Source: Lentisphaeraceae bacterium
GTDB lineage: Bacteria > Verrucomicrobiota > Kiritimatiellia > RFP12 > DVOR01
Assembly: GCA_004555175.1 (NCBI GenBank)
Contig: SFJE01000014.1
Span: 1 to 46,209 of the forward strand
DNA: 46,209 bases
Direction of reading: 5' to 3'
In this document: positions 21,827 through 29,667 of the stretch, piece by piece
Position numbering within the stretch: the first letter of the stretch is position 1
Layout of the letters: each line of letters begins with the position of its first letter
The notes under the pieces: generated by a model
Told to the model about the DNA's origin: nothing
Database searches by the model: none
Seen by the model: only the letters and a program-made list of their open reading frames with translations
Position numbers and translations under genes: made by a program

Positions 21827-22726
21827 ATGAAACGCTTTCTACGCACCGTCCTCTGCTTTGGCAGTCTCGTCACGCTCCTTGTTCTTGGGGTTCTCGTTTG
21901 GCGCATCGGCGCACAGCAGTCCGCACTCCGCAACAGCCTCGCAATAAAGCCGGGACAGACCATTCTCTTCGTTGGGGATTCGCATATCGGCTGCACCTTC
22001 GTTGAAGCGCCTCGGTTCCACAATCGCGTCCTCTGGGCCTCTTCGCTCCCCCAGCAGTTTACCCTGATGAGATTGCTTGATATGGAACGCCTCGGCACCC
22101 TGGGCCCCGTCCAAACGCTCGTGCTCGACATTGGTCTCCAAAGTTTCGGCCAGCAAAAGATTGAACGGTTGAACGAACTCACATTCCGCTCGCTTGGGTT
22201 TACGTGGCGTCACCTGGAGCGACTTCCGCTCGTGCCCGAACAGTTCCTCCTCTACCTCGTCACGCACCTAACCGCCCCAATGCACCTCGTGGAACCCCCG
22301 CCCACACAAACCACCTCGATCCTTGACCAACCCCAAGAACGCCGAGAGAAGGAGTTCCAAGACACCGCCTACCTACACTTCAAGTGGATCTCAAGCCCGG
22401 AAGTAATGGCGCCTAACTGGCAAACCTCTCTCAAGGAAGCACTTGTTGAAATCCAGAGACTCTGCGCTCGCCACAACATCCGCCTTGTCTGTTTCACCGC
22501 CCCACTCACCTCCTATTATCGCCAAGCCACTCCGCCCGAACTTGAAGTGCTTCTCCTGCAATTCACCGACTTCATTCGCGCGCAAGGCATCCCGTACCAC
22601 GATCTCCGAACCTGGTGCGAAGACCGGGACTTCTTTGATAGTTTTCATCTCACTCGCCCCGCCGCCGAGCGCTTCACCGAGCGCTTCTATCGCGAAATCC
22701 TTCAAGAACCCTTCAATTCCCATTAA
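21827..22726 (+). CDS. SGNH-like (AlgJ/AlgX-type) partner of the MBOAT acyltransferase
   Basis: A 299-residue protein with one N-terminal membrane anchor (about 7-28). The block I motif is FVGDSHIGCTF (GDSH at 50-53, nucleophile Ser 52), and the C-terminal catalytic pair is FDSFHLT (Asp 271, His 274). Proteins of this type take the acyl group delivered by MBOAT proteins and place it on a polysaccharide outside the cell. No sugar-polymer synthesis genes are in the window, so the acceptor is unknown. It is probably co-transcribed with the MBOAT gene. Confidence 0.85.
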   Translation: MKRFLRTVLCFGSLVTLLVLGVLVWRIGAQQSALRNSLAIKPGQTILFVGDSHIGCTFVEAPRFHNRVLWASSLPQQFTLMRLLDMERLGTLGPVQTLVLDIGLQSFGQQKIERLNELTFRSLGFTWRHLERLPLVPEQFLLYLVTHLTAPMHLVEPPPTQTTSILDQPQERREKEFQDTAYLHFKWISSPEVMAPNWQTSLKEALVEIQRLCARHNIRLVCFTAPLTSYYRQATPPELEVLLLQFTDFIRAQGIPYHDLRTWCEDRDFFDSFHLTRPAAERFTERFYREILQEPFNSH

Positions 22727-22837
22727 CGTCGAACAAGAACCCCTTAGGCCCGTTAGAGATTTGGGCGTTAAGAGATCTGAAATAGAACCTTATGCCTGAG
22801 AACGTCGCGTCAGCGCATCTGCGCACGAAAAAAGTGC

Positions 22838-22866
22838 TTGCATTTTGCATTTTGCTATGCTACACT
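22838..22866 (+). promoter_or_regulatory. Promoter for tRNA-Ala
   Basis: -35 TTGCAT (22838-22843), a 17-bp spacer and -10 TACACT (22861-22866) with a TGC extension lie about 20 bp before the tRNA 5' end. Confidence 0.82.
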
Positions 22867-22884
22867 TTATGCCATTCCTTTCCT

Positions 22885-22960
22885 GGGGGTATAGCTCAGT
22901 TGGTAGAGCGTTTGAATGGCATTCAAAAGGTCAGGAGTTCGACTCTCCTTACCTCCACCA
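22885..22960 (+). tRNA. tRNA-Ala (anticodon GGC)
   Basis: A full cloverleaf of 76 nt including an encoded CCA. The acceptor stem pairs GGGGGTA with TACCTCC and contains the G3-U70 pair that identifies alanine tRNAs. The anticodon stem TTTGA/TCAAA closes the loop ATGGCAT, giving anticodon GGC, which reads GCC. The T arm is AGGAG-TTCGACT-CTCCT. The tRNA lies directly after the MBOAT/SGNH pair. Confidence 0.97.
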
Positions 22961-22982
22961 TAAAGAAGGAACCGAAGATGGG

Positions 22983-23009
22983 AAAAGGCGAGCAAGGCTC
23001 GCCTTTTTT
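22983..23009 (+). terminator. Rho-independent terminator after tRNA-Ala
   Basis: A 7-bp stem GGCGAGC/GCTCGCC with loop AAG is followed by six T and then a further T-rich stretch. Confidence 0.95.
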
Positions 23010-23034
23010 GTTGTTTTTTGGGGCACGGAGATGC

Positions 23035-23064
23035 TTGACAGGGGTGTGGCGGGCGGGGTATCAT
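23035..23064 (+). promoter_or_regulatory. Promoter for the small ORF and comEC
   Basis: -35 TTGACA (23035-23040), an 18-bp spacer and -10 TATCAT (23059-23064) lie about 50 bp before the GTG at 23118. Confidence 0.78.
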
Positions 23065-23117
23065 ATGAACGGTTGCGCGCCGGATTGGCGGCATTGGTCA
23101 GAAGTTAAGGAGGTCTT

Positions 23118-23240
23118 GTGCCGGCAGACTTGATTACAACATCGCGTTCGCAGGCGGAGCAGGGGGTTACCTCGCATGACGAGAACCTTTCGCACGCCGA
23201 TTACAATCCCGAGCTTAAGTCGATTTCCGGCGCACAGTGA
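23118..23240 (+). CDS. 40-residue ORF translationally coupled to comEC
   Basis: A GTG start with AAGGAGGT five bases upstream opens a 40-codon frame (MPADLITTSRSQAEQGVTSH, then DENLSHADYNPELKSISGAQ). Its TGA overlaps the comEC GTG as GTGA. The strong Shine-Dalgarno, the upstream promoter and the 4-bp stop/start overlap are what one expects of a translated leader or small protein. It is polar and acidic with no membrane segment. No family is recognised. It may be a separate small protein or mainly a device to load ribosomes onto comEC, which has no good Shine-Dalgarno of its own. Confidence 0.65.
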   Translation: MPADLITTSRSQAEQGVTSHDENLSHADYNPELKSISGAQ

Positions 23241-24820
23241 CCTTCCTAGAGCGGCTCTTCGATTCATCGGCCGGGCTGTGCCGCCATCGGCCGCTTTATG
23301 GTTGGGCCGTGGCGATTATTTTGGGGACGGCACTGGGCTTCTTTGCAGGGTTGCCGTGGGTGTGGTTGGTGGGGGCCACTGGGGTGGTGGTGCGCATTTG
23401 GTGGCGGCCGAACTATTCGGCAGTGCAGCTCTCGTGTCTGTTGTGGTTTGTGCTCCTCCTGCTGACCGCTTGGCGCGCAGGGCTTTATCACGATCGCAAT
23501 GCCGCGGTTCTGGCGCGCTTGCGCGAGCAGCAGACGCTCGGGAACACCTTTCCGCTGGTGGTCACCGTCTCGAACGATCGGCAGATTGTGCCGCGCAAGC
23601 GGGGCGGACCCTACTGTCGCTTTTCGGTGGACAACGCGTGGTTCGCCGATGGAACGGCCGTGCACGGCGCGAACTTGCGGGTCCTTTACTACGATCGAAC
23701 CGGGAACTTTCCGCAGGTGGGCGAGCGCTGGCGGCTACAGGTCAAGCCGCGGCGGGGCGTGCCTCTCTACCGGCTCTCACTCTCGGCTCGGGGTGAGACG
23801 GCCGAGCGTCTGGCCGAAGGCGGCGGGGCCGAACGGGCGCAGTATTGGTTAGCGGGGGCGCGCGAGCGTCTGGCCGGGCATCTGACTCTGGGCGTAGAGC
23901 GCGAGGAGGCGCTCTTGTTGCAGACGATGCTCCTGGGGCGGCGGACCACAATGCCCTATGCAGCGCGTCAGCGTTACGCCGATGCCGGGATTATCCACAT
24001 CTTTGCGATTTCGGGGCTACATGTGGGGATTGTAGCGGGCTTTCTGATTTGGGCGCTAGCTGCGCTGGGGGTGCGGTTGCGTTGGCGGGCGTTGGTGCTT
24101 GCGCCGGCCTTGGTGGGCTACTTGCTCCTAACCGGGATTCCGCCTTCGGCCGCGCGCGCCTGTACGATGGCAATTCTCTACTGTCTGGCGCCGACCGTGC
24201 TTCGGCAGGCGAGCGCGCCGGCGGCCCTCTTCGCCACCGCCGCCGGGGTGCTGCTGATCGAGCCGAGCTGGGTGGCGAACGTGGGGGCCATCCTCTCCTT
24301 TACGGTGATGGGCGGAATCTTGCTGTGCATGGAGCCGTTGAAGGGCGTCTTGGTGAAGTGGCTGCGTGCCGAGGTGCCCGAGCGCGACCCCGGGGAGTTA
24401 CCTGCGCCGCCAAGTTGGCATGTGCGCTTGCGGCAGCATGTGGCCTCGCTCGTGGCGTTGACGCTCTCGGCCTGGCTGGCAGCCGCACCGCTCTCGCTCT
24501 ACTTCTTTGGCCGCCTCTCGCTGGTGGGGTTGGTGCTGAACTTGCTGATCCCTGGGTTGACGCTGGCCATTGTCTGGTGCGCGTGCGTGAGTGCGGTGGC
24601 GGGTTTCTGCGTGGCACCGATCTCGGTGCTCTGCAATCGCGCAGGAGTGGCGCTCCTGCGAGTGCTAGATCTCTGCTCGGAGGTCGCCCTCTCCCTCCCC
24701 GGCTCGACGGTTGAACTCGCGCCAATGGAGCGCCCGGGCATCACGGTCACCCTCCTCCTCGAGTTCGCCCTCCTCCTCTTCGGCCTTTGGCTGAGAGTCC
24801 GCTCTCTACGCTTGCGATAA
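23237..24820 (+). CDS. comEC: ComEC/Rec2-family DNA uptake channel
   Basis: A 527-residue polytopic protein with an N-terminal membrane segment, an OB-like soluble region (about 100-190) and the competence domain. That domain shows YADAGIIHIFAISGLHVGIV, LLTGIPPSAARACTMA and later LSAWLAAAPLSLYFFGRLS. ComEC forms the inner-membrane channel for single-stranded DNA in natural transformation. The C-terminal metallo-beta-lactamase domain of long ComEC forms is absent. The start is a GTG overlapping the preceding small ORF. No other competence gene is in view. Confidence 0.9.
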   Translation: MTFLERLFDSSAGLCRHRPLYGWAVAIILGTALGFFAGLPWVWLVGATGVVVRIWWRPNYSAVQLSCLLWFVLLLLTAWRAGLYHDRNAAVLARLREQQTLGNTFPLVVTVSNDRQIVPRKRGGPYCRFSVDNAWFADGTAVHGANLRVLYYDRTGNFPQVGERWRLQVKPRRGVPLYRLSLSARGETAERLAEGGGAERAQYWLAGARERLAGHLTLGVEREEALLLQTMLLGRRTTMPYAARQRYADAGIIHIFAISGLHVGIVAGFLIWALAALGVRLRWRALVLAPALVGYLLLTGIPPSAARACTMAILYCLAPTVLRQASAPAALFATAAGVLLIEPSWVANVGAILSFTVMGGILLCMEPLKGVLVKWLRAEVPERDPGELPAPPSWHVRLRQHVASLVALTLSAWLAAAPLSLYFFGRLSLVGLVLNLLIPGLTLAIVWCACVSAVAGFCVAPISVLCNRAGVALLRVLDLCSEVALSLPGSTVELAPMERPGITVTLLLEFALLLFGLWLRVRSLRLR

Positions 24821-24838
24821 TAGCGTGTGCGCTGTACC

Positions 24839-24884
24839 CACGGTAAAAACACACGCGGCAACCTCCTTGAGGTCGCCGCGTGTG
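24839..24884 (-). terminator. Terminator of the fabV operon
   Basis: On the minus strand a long stem (ACACGCGGC/GCCGCGTGT plus inner ACCTC/GAGGT, short loop) is followed by TTTTTACC. It sits between the convergent comEC and fabV genes. Confidence 0.85.
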
Positions 24885-24943
24885 CGTTGAGGAAATGATA
24901 GAGAACGCAAGAGCGCCTATCGCGGCACGCGTTCTGTCATCTC

Positions 24944-26089
24944 TTATCCCACAAAGCCGTGGAGGGCGAGGAAGTCGGTGCGGTAGCCGGCGATGTCGGT
25001 GGTCGCCTCAACGTTCTCGGGGGTGAGGGCGGCCATCAGGGCATCGACCTCGGCCTGAATCTCCGGGCGCATCTCCCAATCGTCAATGCGGATGCGGCCA
25101 GCTTCATCCACCGGCATAGCGCCATCGGGTGCGTAGAGGCGCTCGCGGAAGAGGCGGTCGATCTGGTCGAGGCAATCCTCGTGCAGGCCGTGGGCCTTCA
25201 TCACCTTGAAGAGGCAGGAGATGTAGGGCGGCATCGCGGGGATGACGGCCGAAGCACGGGTGACAAGGGCCTTGTTCACGCTCACCACACCCACGCCGCC
25301 GAGGTCGGCAAGCGCATCGGTGATGGCCTTGGCGGAGGCTTCGAGGTTCTCCTTGGCGCGGCCGAGGGTGCCCGAACGATAGATGTCCTGCGTGCACTTC
25401 GGGCCAATGTAGGAGTAGGCCACCGTCTTGCAGCCCTGGGCCAGCAGCCCCTTGGCCTTGAGGAAGTCCATCCAGAGCACCCAGTCCTCGCCACCCATCA
25501 CCTTCACGGTGGCGGCGATCTCGTCATCGGTGGCGGGCTCGACTGCGACTTCCTTCATCTCGCAGGTCATAATGTCCAGCGTACGGGCCACATGCGGCTT
25601 ACCAATGGGCTTGATGGCACTCTTGTAGGTGATGCCGCTCTTGGGATCGGTGCGCATGGGCGAAGCGAGCGAGTAGACCACCAGGTCGAAGGGCGCGAAG
25701 CCGTTGTCTGCGGCCAACTGGGCCACCGTCTCGCGCGTGGCGTCGGCAAAGGCATCGGCAGAGATGGTCACGGCCTTGAGACCGGCGGCCTTAGCCGCTT
25801 CATCAAAGGCTTCATTGTTGTACCACCCGGGCGAGCCGGCCTTGCGATCGGTCGGCGCGCGCTCAAAGGAGACGCCCAAGGTGTCAGCCTTCGGGCCACC
25901 AAAGGCCGCTGCAATGCGCGAAGCGAGCCCATAGCCACCCGAGCAACCCAGCACCAAGACGCTCTTGGGGCCGTTCTCGATCGGGGCCTTGGCCAGTTCG
26001 CGCTGAATATCGCGCGCCACAAACTGCTTGCAACCCTCGCCATCAACATTGAGGCAAAGGCCGCCACGGACTTTCGGAGTCTCGGACAT
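24944..26089 (-). CDS. fabV: Enoyl-ACP / trans-2-enoyl-CoA reductase, FabV type
   Basis: FabV reduces the enoyl intermediate with NADH in the last step of each fatty-acid elongation cycle. The 381-residue protein has the nucleotide loop LGCSGGYGLASRIAAAF (48-54 core) and the FabV-specific Y-x8-K pair (Tyr 237 and Lys 246) in YSYIGPKCTQDIY...RAK. It also has the expected NEAFD and SLASPMRTDP segments, unlike the shorter FabI. It is last in fabH-fabF-fabZ-fabV. It follows fabZ closely, and the TCCTT-type complement upstream gives a usable AAGGA. Confidence 0.96.
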   Translation of the reverse strand: MSETPKVRGGLCLNVDGEGCKQFVARDIQRELAKAPIENGPKSVLVLGCSGGYGLASRIAAAFGGPKADTLGVSFERAPTDRKAGSPGWYNNEAFDEAAKAAGLKAVTISADAFADATRETVAQLAADNGFAPFDLVVYSLASPMRTDPKSGITYKSAIKPIGKPHVARTLDIMTCEMKEVAVEPATDDEIAATVKVMGGEDWVLWMDFLKAKGLLAQGCKTVAYSYIGPKCTQDIYRSGTLGRAKENLEASAKAITDALADLGGVGVVSVNKALVTRASAVIPAMPPYISCLFKVMKAHGLHEDCLDQIDRLFRERLYAPDGAMPVDEAGRIRIDDWEMRPEIQAEVDALMAALTPENVEATTDIAGYRTDFLALHGFVG

Positions 26090-26113
26090 GGATAGATTCC
26101 TTCTTGTAAGAGA

Positions 26114-26581
26114 TTATTCGGTCATCGCGTCGGCCGGGACCACCAGGCAGAACCAAGAGGCCTCAACGGCCACCAACGGGTTGCCGCGCTTATCAACCTT
26201 GCCCACGATGATGCCCTTGCCCTTCTGTTCCAGACGGCGGCCGGTGGCCTTCACCGTCTCGATTTCGTAGCGCACGGTATCGCCCGGACGCACCTGGTTG
26301 ACAAAGCGCACCTCGTTGAGTTTGGCGAAGAGGAAGAGCTTCTTCTCCTCATCCGTTGCCCCCAAGCGGTAGCCCGCGCCACCGCACTGGGCCATCGACT
26401 CGACCAGGATAACCCCCGGGCAGACCGGGTAACTGGGGAAGTGCCCCTTGAAGAAGTAGCGCTCGGGACCATAATCGACCTCAGCGACGACATGCTCGGG
26501 GGTCGCTTCGAGAATACGGTCGCAGAAGAGGAAGGGGTCGCGGTGCGGGAGAACGGTCTTGATGGCTTCCTGGTCGAACAT
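26114..26581 (-). CDS. fabZ: 3-hydroxyacyl-ACP dehydratase
   Basis: FabZ removes water from 3-hydroxyacyl-ACP. The 155-residue hotdog-fold protein has LPHRDPFLFCDRI at the start and the active-site helix GHFPSYPVCPGVILVESMAQ with His 47 and Glu 61. The ATG at 26581 has AAGGAG upstream. It lies between fabF and fabV in a four-gene fatty-acid operon. Confidence 0.95.
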   Translation of the reverse strand: MFDQEAIKTVLPHRDPFLFCDRILEATPEHVVAEVDYGPERYFFKGHFPSYPVCPGVILVESMAQCGGAGYRLGATDEEKKLFLFAKLNEVRFVNQVRPGDTVRYEIETVKATGRRLEQKGKGIIVGKVDKRGNPLVAVEASWFCLVVPADAMTE

Positions 26582-26652
26582 AGGGCTCCTTGGGATAGCA
26601 GGGAAAGAGGGAGGAAAGTCCCCGCGCCGGGCGGCACGGGGACGCGAATGCC

Positions 26653-27948
26653 TTAGTAACGGCGGAGAATCAGCGAGGAGTTGTGCCCGCCGAAGCCGAG
26701 GGTGTTGGTCATCGCGATGTCCAACGGAGCCTCGATGCCCTTGTTCGGAACGCAATCAAGGTCGCACTCCGGGTCGGGCGTGTGGTAGTTGATGGTCGGC
26801 GGATAGAAGTTATCGCCAATCGCCAACAGGCAGACCATCGCCTCCAGGGCGCCGGTGGCACCGAGGAGGTGGCCGGTCATCGACTTGGTCGAGCTCATCT
26901 TCAGCTTATAGGCGTGCTCGCCAAAGACCGCCTTCGCGGCCTTGGTTTCCATCGGGTCGTTGAGGCCGGTAGAGGTGCCGTGGGCGTTGATGTACTGCAC
27001 ATCGGTCGGCTGGATGCCGGCATCGGCGATGGCCATCTTCTCAGCGTGAATGATACCAGAGGCCTCGGGGTCGGGGGCGCAGACGTGGTGAGCGTCGCCG
27101 CCGGCGCCATAGCCGGCCACTTCGCCGTAGATCTTCGCGCCGCGAGCCTTGGCGTGCTCCTCGCTCTCAAGGATGAGGATGGCGGCACCCTCGGCCATAA
27201 TGAAGCCATTGCGATCCTTATCGAAGGGGCGGCAGGCGGCCATCGGGTCGGTGGTGGTGGAGAGCGCGTGCATGGCCTGGAAGCCGCCCACGCAGTATTC
27301 CTCGATGGTCGACTCAGCGCCGCCAGCGATAACCACGTCGGCACGGCCGGCGCGGATCATATCCATGGCCACGCCAATGGCGTCGGTGGAAGCCGAGCAG
27401 GCCGTAGAGACGGTAAGAACCGGGCCCTTGGCCTTGAGGTAAATCGAGACGTTGCCGGGGCCTTCGTTGGCGATGAGCATCGGGATGGTCATCGGGCTCA
27501 GGCGGCGGGGCCCCTTCTCAAAGAGCGTCTTGTAGGAGGGTGCGTCGACCTCCTTACCGCCGATGCCCACGCCCAGAATGCAGCCCACGCGCGTGGGGTC
27601 GATGCCTTCAGCCGGGACGGTGCCCACCGAACGCCAAGGGGTGGGATTTTCCTCGGTGGCTTCGGGCAGCTTGGCATAGCCAGCATCCACCCACGCCTGC
27701 TTGGCGGCAGCCACGGCATACTGCGCAAAGAGGGCCAGGCGCTTGGCTTCCTTGGGGTCAATGTACTGCCCCACATCGAAGTCCTTGACCTCGCCAGCCA
27801 CCTTCACGTTCAAGCGCGAGGTGTCGAAGTGCGTAATGGTGTTAATTCCGCAGCGGCCCGCGCGGATGCCTTCCCAGAAGGTCTTCACATCATTGCCCAG
27901 CGGCGTGATGCAGCCCAGGCCGGTGACGACGACTTTCTTCTTATCCAT
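26653..27948 (-). CDS. fabF: 3-oxoacyl-ACP synthase II (condensing enzyme)
   Basis: FabF elongates acyl-ACP with malonyl-ACP. The 431-residue thiolase-fold protein has the Cys-His-His triad: Cys 184 in STACSAST, the histidine of INAHGTSTGLND, and that of STKSMTGHLLGATG. An insertion around 95-118 (PEATEENPTPWRSVG) is longer than in most FabF. The ATG at 27948 has AAAGGA upstream. It lies 20 bp after fabH. No acpP gene lies in the operon, which is less usual. Confidence 0.96.
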   Translation of the reverse strand: MDKKKVVVTGLGCITPLGNDVKTFWEGIRAGRCGINTITHFDTSRLNVKVAGEVKDFDVGQYIDPKEAKRLALFAQYAVAAAKQAWVDAGYAKLPEATEENPTPWRSVGTVPAEGIDPTRVGCILGVGIGGKEVDAPSYKTLFEKGPRRLSPMTIPMLIANEGPGNVSIYLKAKGPVLTVSTACSASTDAIGVAMDMIRAGRADVVIAGGAESTIEEYCVGGFQAMHALSTTTDPMAACRPFDKDRNGFIMAEGAAILILESEEHAKARGAKIYGEVAGYGAGGDAHHVCAPDPEASGIIHAEKMAIADAGIQPTDVQYINAHGTSTGLNDPMETKAAKAVFGEHAYKLKMSSTKSMTGHLLGATGALEAMVCLLAIGDNFYPPTINYHTPDPECDLDCVPNKGIEAPLDIAMTNTLGFGGHNSSLILRRY

Positions 27949-27968
27949 GGCGTATTCCTTTCTAAAAC

Positions 27969-28940
27969 TTACTTGGTCCACTCGACCAACAGACCGCCGT
28001 AAACCAACCCCGCGCCGAACGCCGCGAAGATCAAGCGGTCACCCTTATGCAACAACCCCTTCTTCGCCATCTCGTCCAAGGCGATGGGGATCGACGCGCT
28101 CGAGGTGTTCGCGAAGCGGTCGATATTCACATAGAACTTCTCAACAGGCACATTGATGCGCTTGACGGCGGCATCGATAATACGCGTGTTGGCCTGGTGG
28201 GGGACGATCCAGGCGATATCCTTCTCGGTGTAGCCGTAGTGCTCGAGGCTCTTGGCGATGATGTCGCAAAAGCTGCGCACCGCAAAGTTGAAGACCGCGC
28301 GACCATCCATCTTTAGGTCGCCAGGCGCGTTGCGAGCCGTCTCTTCGGTGCGTACGCCACCCTCGCGATGGATTGCCATCGCGCCAGTGCCATCGGCGCC
28401 AATCAGGTGGAAGCCCAGCCCGCCAGGTTGCTCGCTCTTCTTCAGAACCACCGCACCCGCGCCATCACCAAAGAGACAGCAGGTATTACGGTCGGACCAA
28501 TTGATCGTGCGGCTCATAATCTCGGTGGAGACCACCAAGATCGGCCGATCATCAATCTGCAACAGCCCCTTGGCCACCGTCACGCCATAGACAAAACCCG
28601 GGCAAGCGGCGCTCAAGTCAAAGGCTGCCGCATTCTTCGCCCCGAGCATCCCCTGGATGACACAGGCAGTGGAGGGATAAATGGCATAATCCGGCGTGGT
28701 CGAGGTCACGATAATCGTGCCCAATTCCTCGGGCGCGACACCGGCATCCTCAAGTGCGCGGCGAGCCGCTTCGCACCCCAAGGTCGAAGCATTCTCGTCG
28801 GGGCCAACCACGTGACGCTGGCGAATCCCAGTGTGGGAAACAATCCACTCGTCGCTCGTATCGACCATCTTTGAGAGGTCGTCATTCGTAAGAACGCGCT
28901 GGGGCACGGCCGAGCCCGTTCCGGCAATATGAATATACAC
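27969..28940 (-). CDS. fabH: 3-oxoacyl-ACP synthase III (initiating condensing enzyme)
   Basis: FabH starts fatty-acid synthesis by joining acetyl-CoA (or a branched primer) and malonyl-ACP. The 323-residue protein has the catalytic Cys 113 in SAACPGFVYG, His 248 in VPHQANTRI and Asn 278 in FANTSSAS. The start is a GTG at 28940, chosen because AAAGGAAGG precedes it and the sequence MYIHIAGTGSAVP begins the conserved fold. The promoter at 28973-29001 makes it the first gene of fabH-fabF-fabZ-fabV. Confidence 0.95.
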   Translation of the reverse strand: MYIHIAGTGSAVPQRVLTNDDLSKMVDTSDEWIVSHTGIRQRHVVGPDENASTLGCEAARRALEDAGVAPEELGTIIVTSTTPDYAIYPSTACVIQGMLGAKNAAAFDLSAACPGFVYGVTVAKGLLQIDDRPILVVSTEIMSRTINWSDRNTCCLFGDGAGAVVLKKSEQPGGLGFHLIGADGTGAMAIHREGGVRTEETARNAPGDLKMDGRAVFNFAVRSFCDIIAKSLEHYGYTEKDIAWIVPHQANTRIIDAAVKRINVPVEKFYVNIDRFANTSSASIPIALDEMAKKGLLHKGDRLIFAAFGAGLVYGGLLVEWTK

Positions 28941-28972
28941 AGTCGCCTTCCTTTGTTCGTAAGTCTGCGCGT

Positions 28973-29001
28973 AGTATCGCAAAAACCCGCTCGCCTTGCA
29001 A
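28973..29001 (-). promoter_or_regulatory. Promoter of the fabHFZV operon
   Basis: On the minus strand -35 TTGCAA (28996-29001), a 17-bp spacer and -10 GATACT (28973-28978) with a TGC extension precede the GTG by about 33 bp. Confidence 0.65.
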
Positions 29002-29056
29002 GCAGAAACCGCTTGGCAGCTGCGCGGCCGCAGGGAGCCAACTTCGGCGGACACCT

Positions 29057-29079
29057 AAAAAGCGCCCCTGCAGCGCGCT
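29057..29079 (-). terminator. Terminator of the Mla-type operon
   Basis: On the minus strand AGCGC and GCGCT form a 5-bp stem around a 9-nt loop followed by TTTTT. It lies 54 bp past the stop of the last gene. A GTGAGCGGTGAAC short repeat lies just before it. Confidence 0.6.
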
Positions 29080-29132
29080 AACGGTGAGCGGTGAACTGGG
29101 CGCAGCAGCAGAGAGACCGGCGCGGCGAGGGC

Positions 29133-29648
29133 TTAGCGGGTGAGCTGGGCGTAGGCGTCGAGGAGGGCGGAGGCGAGAGCTTCGCGGAGTTCGCGGGGGG
29201 AGGGATTGACGGGGAGGGGACGGGTGGCGAGGAGTTCGCGGGGGGCGCCATTGGGGGCGGGGGTGGCGAGGCGAACAACGGCAAGGGGGGTGCCGGAGCG
29301 GTCATCACGGCAGAAGGCGAGAACGGTGATGGGGAGGCGGCGAGGGGCGAGCTCGGGATCGAGGGCGGTGGCATCGCGGAGGGCGACTTCAAGGGCGAGC
29401 TCGAGGGGGGCGTAGTAGGTAAGGCCCTTGACGGGGGTGACGGTGCCATCGGGGTGGAAGTGGAGGGGGCCGGGGGCCGCTCGGAGGTCGGCAGCGAGGC
29501 GGACAGCGGGGAGGATGTTCTGGGCGATGGGGGTGGCGGGGGGATCTGCGAGGGTGTAGACGGGGGCAGGCGCGGGGGGCGCGGAGAAGAAGCAACCAGC
29601 GCAGAGGATGGAGAGGAGGGCGAGAAGCGGGAGGGTAAAGCGGTGCAT
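29133..29648 (-). CDS. PqiC-like ABC transport auxiliary lipoprotein
   Basis: A 171-residue protein with a lipoprotein signal (cysteine in LLSILCAGC) and the short APVYTLADPP start typical of the ABC-transport auxiliary (PqiC/DUF330) family. A compact alpha/beta region ends in an amphipathic helix LREALASALLDAYAQL. Such lipoproteins attach to the outer membrane and work with MCE proteins in lipid or substrate transport between membranes. Its place just after mlaD supports this call; sequence alone is weak. Confidence 0.75.
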   Translation of the reverse strand: MHRFTLPLLALLSILCAGCFFSAPPAPAPVYTLADPPATPIAQNILPAVRLAADLRAAPGPLHFHPDGTVTPVKGLTYYAPLELALEVALRDATALDPELAPRRLPITVLAFCRDDRSGTPLAVVRLATPAPNGAPRELLATRPLPVNPSPRELREALASALLDAYAQLTR

Positions 29649-29667
29649 GGGGAGGGACCTTTCGGGG

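Noticed and set aside
22867..23133. Short frames on both strands across the tRNA
   Set aside because: They run through the tRNA-Ala gene and its terminator, so they are not coding.
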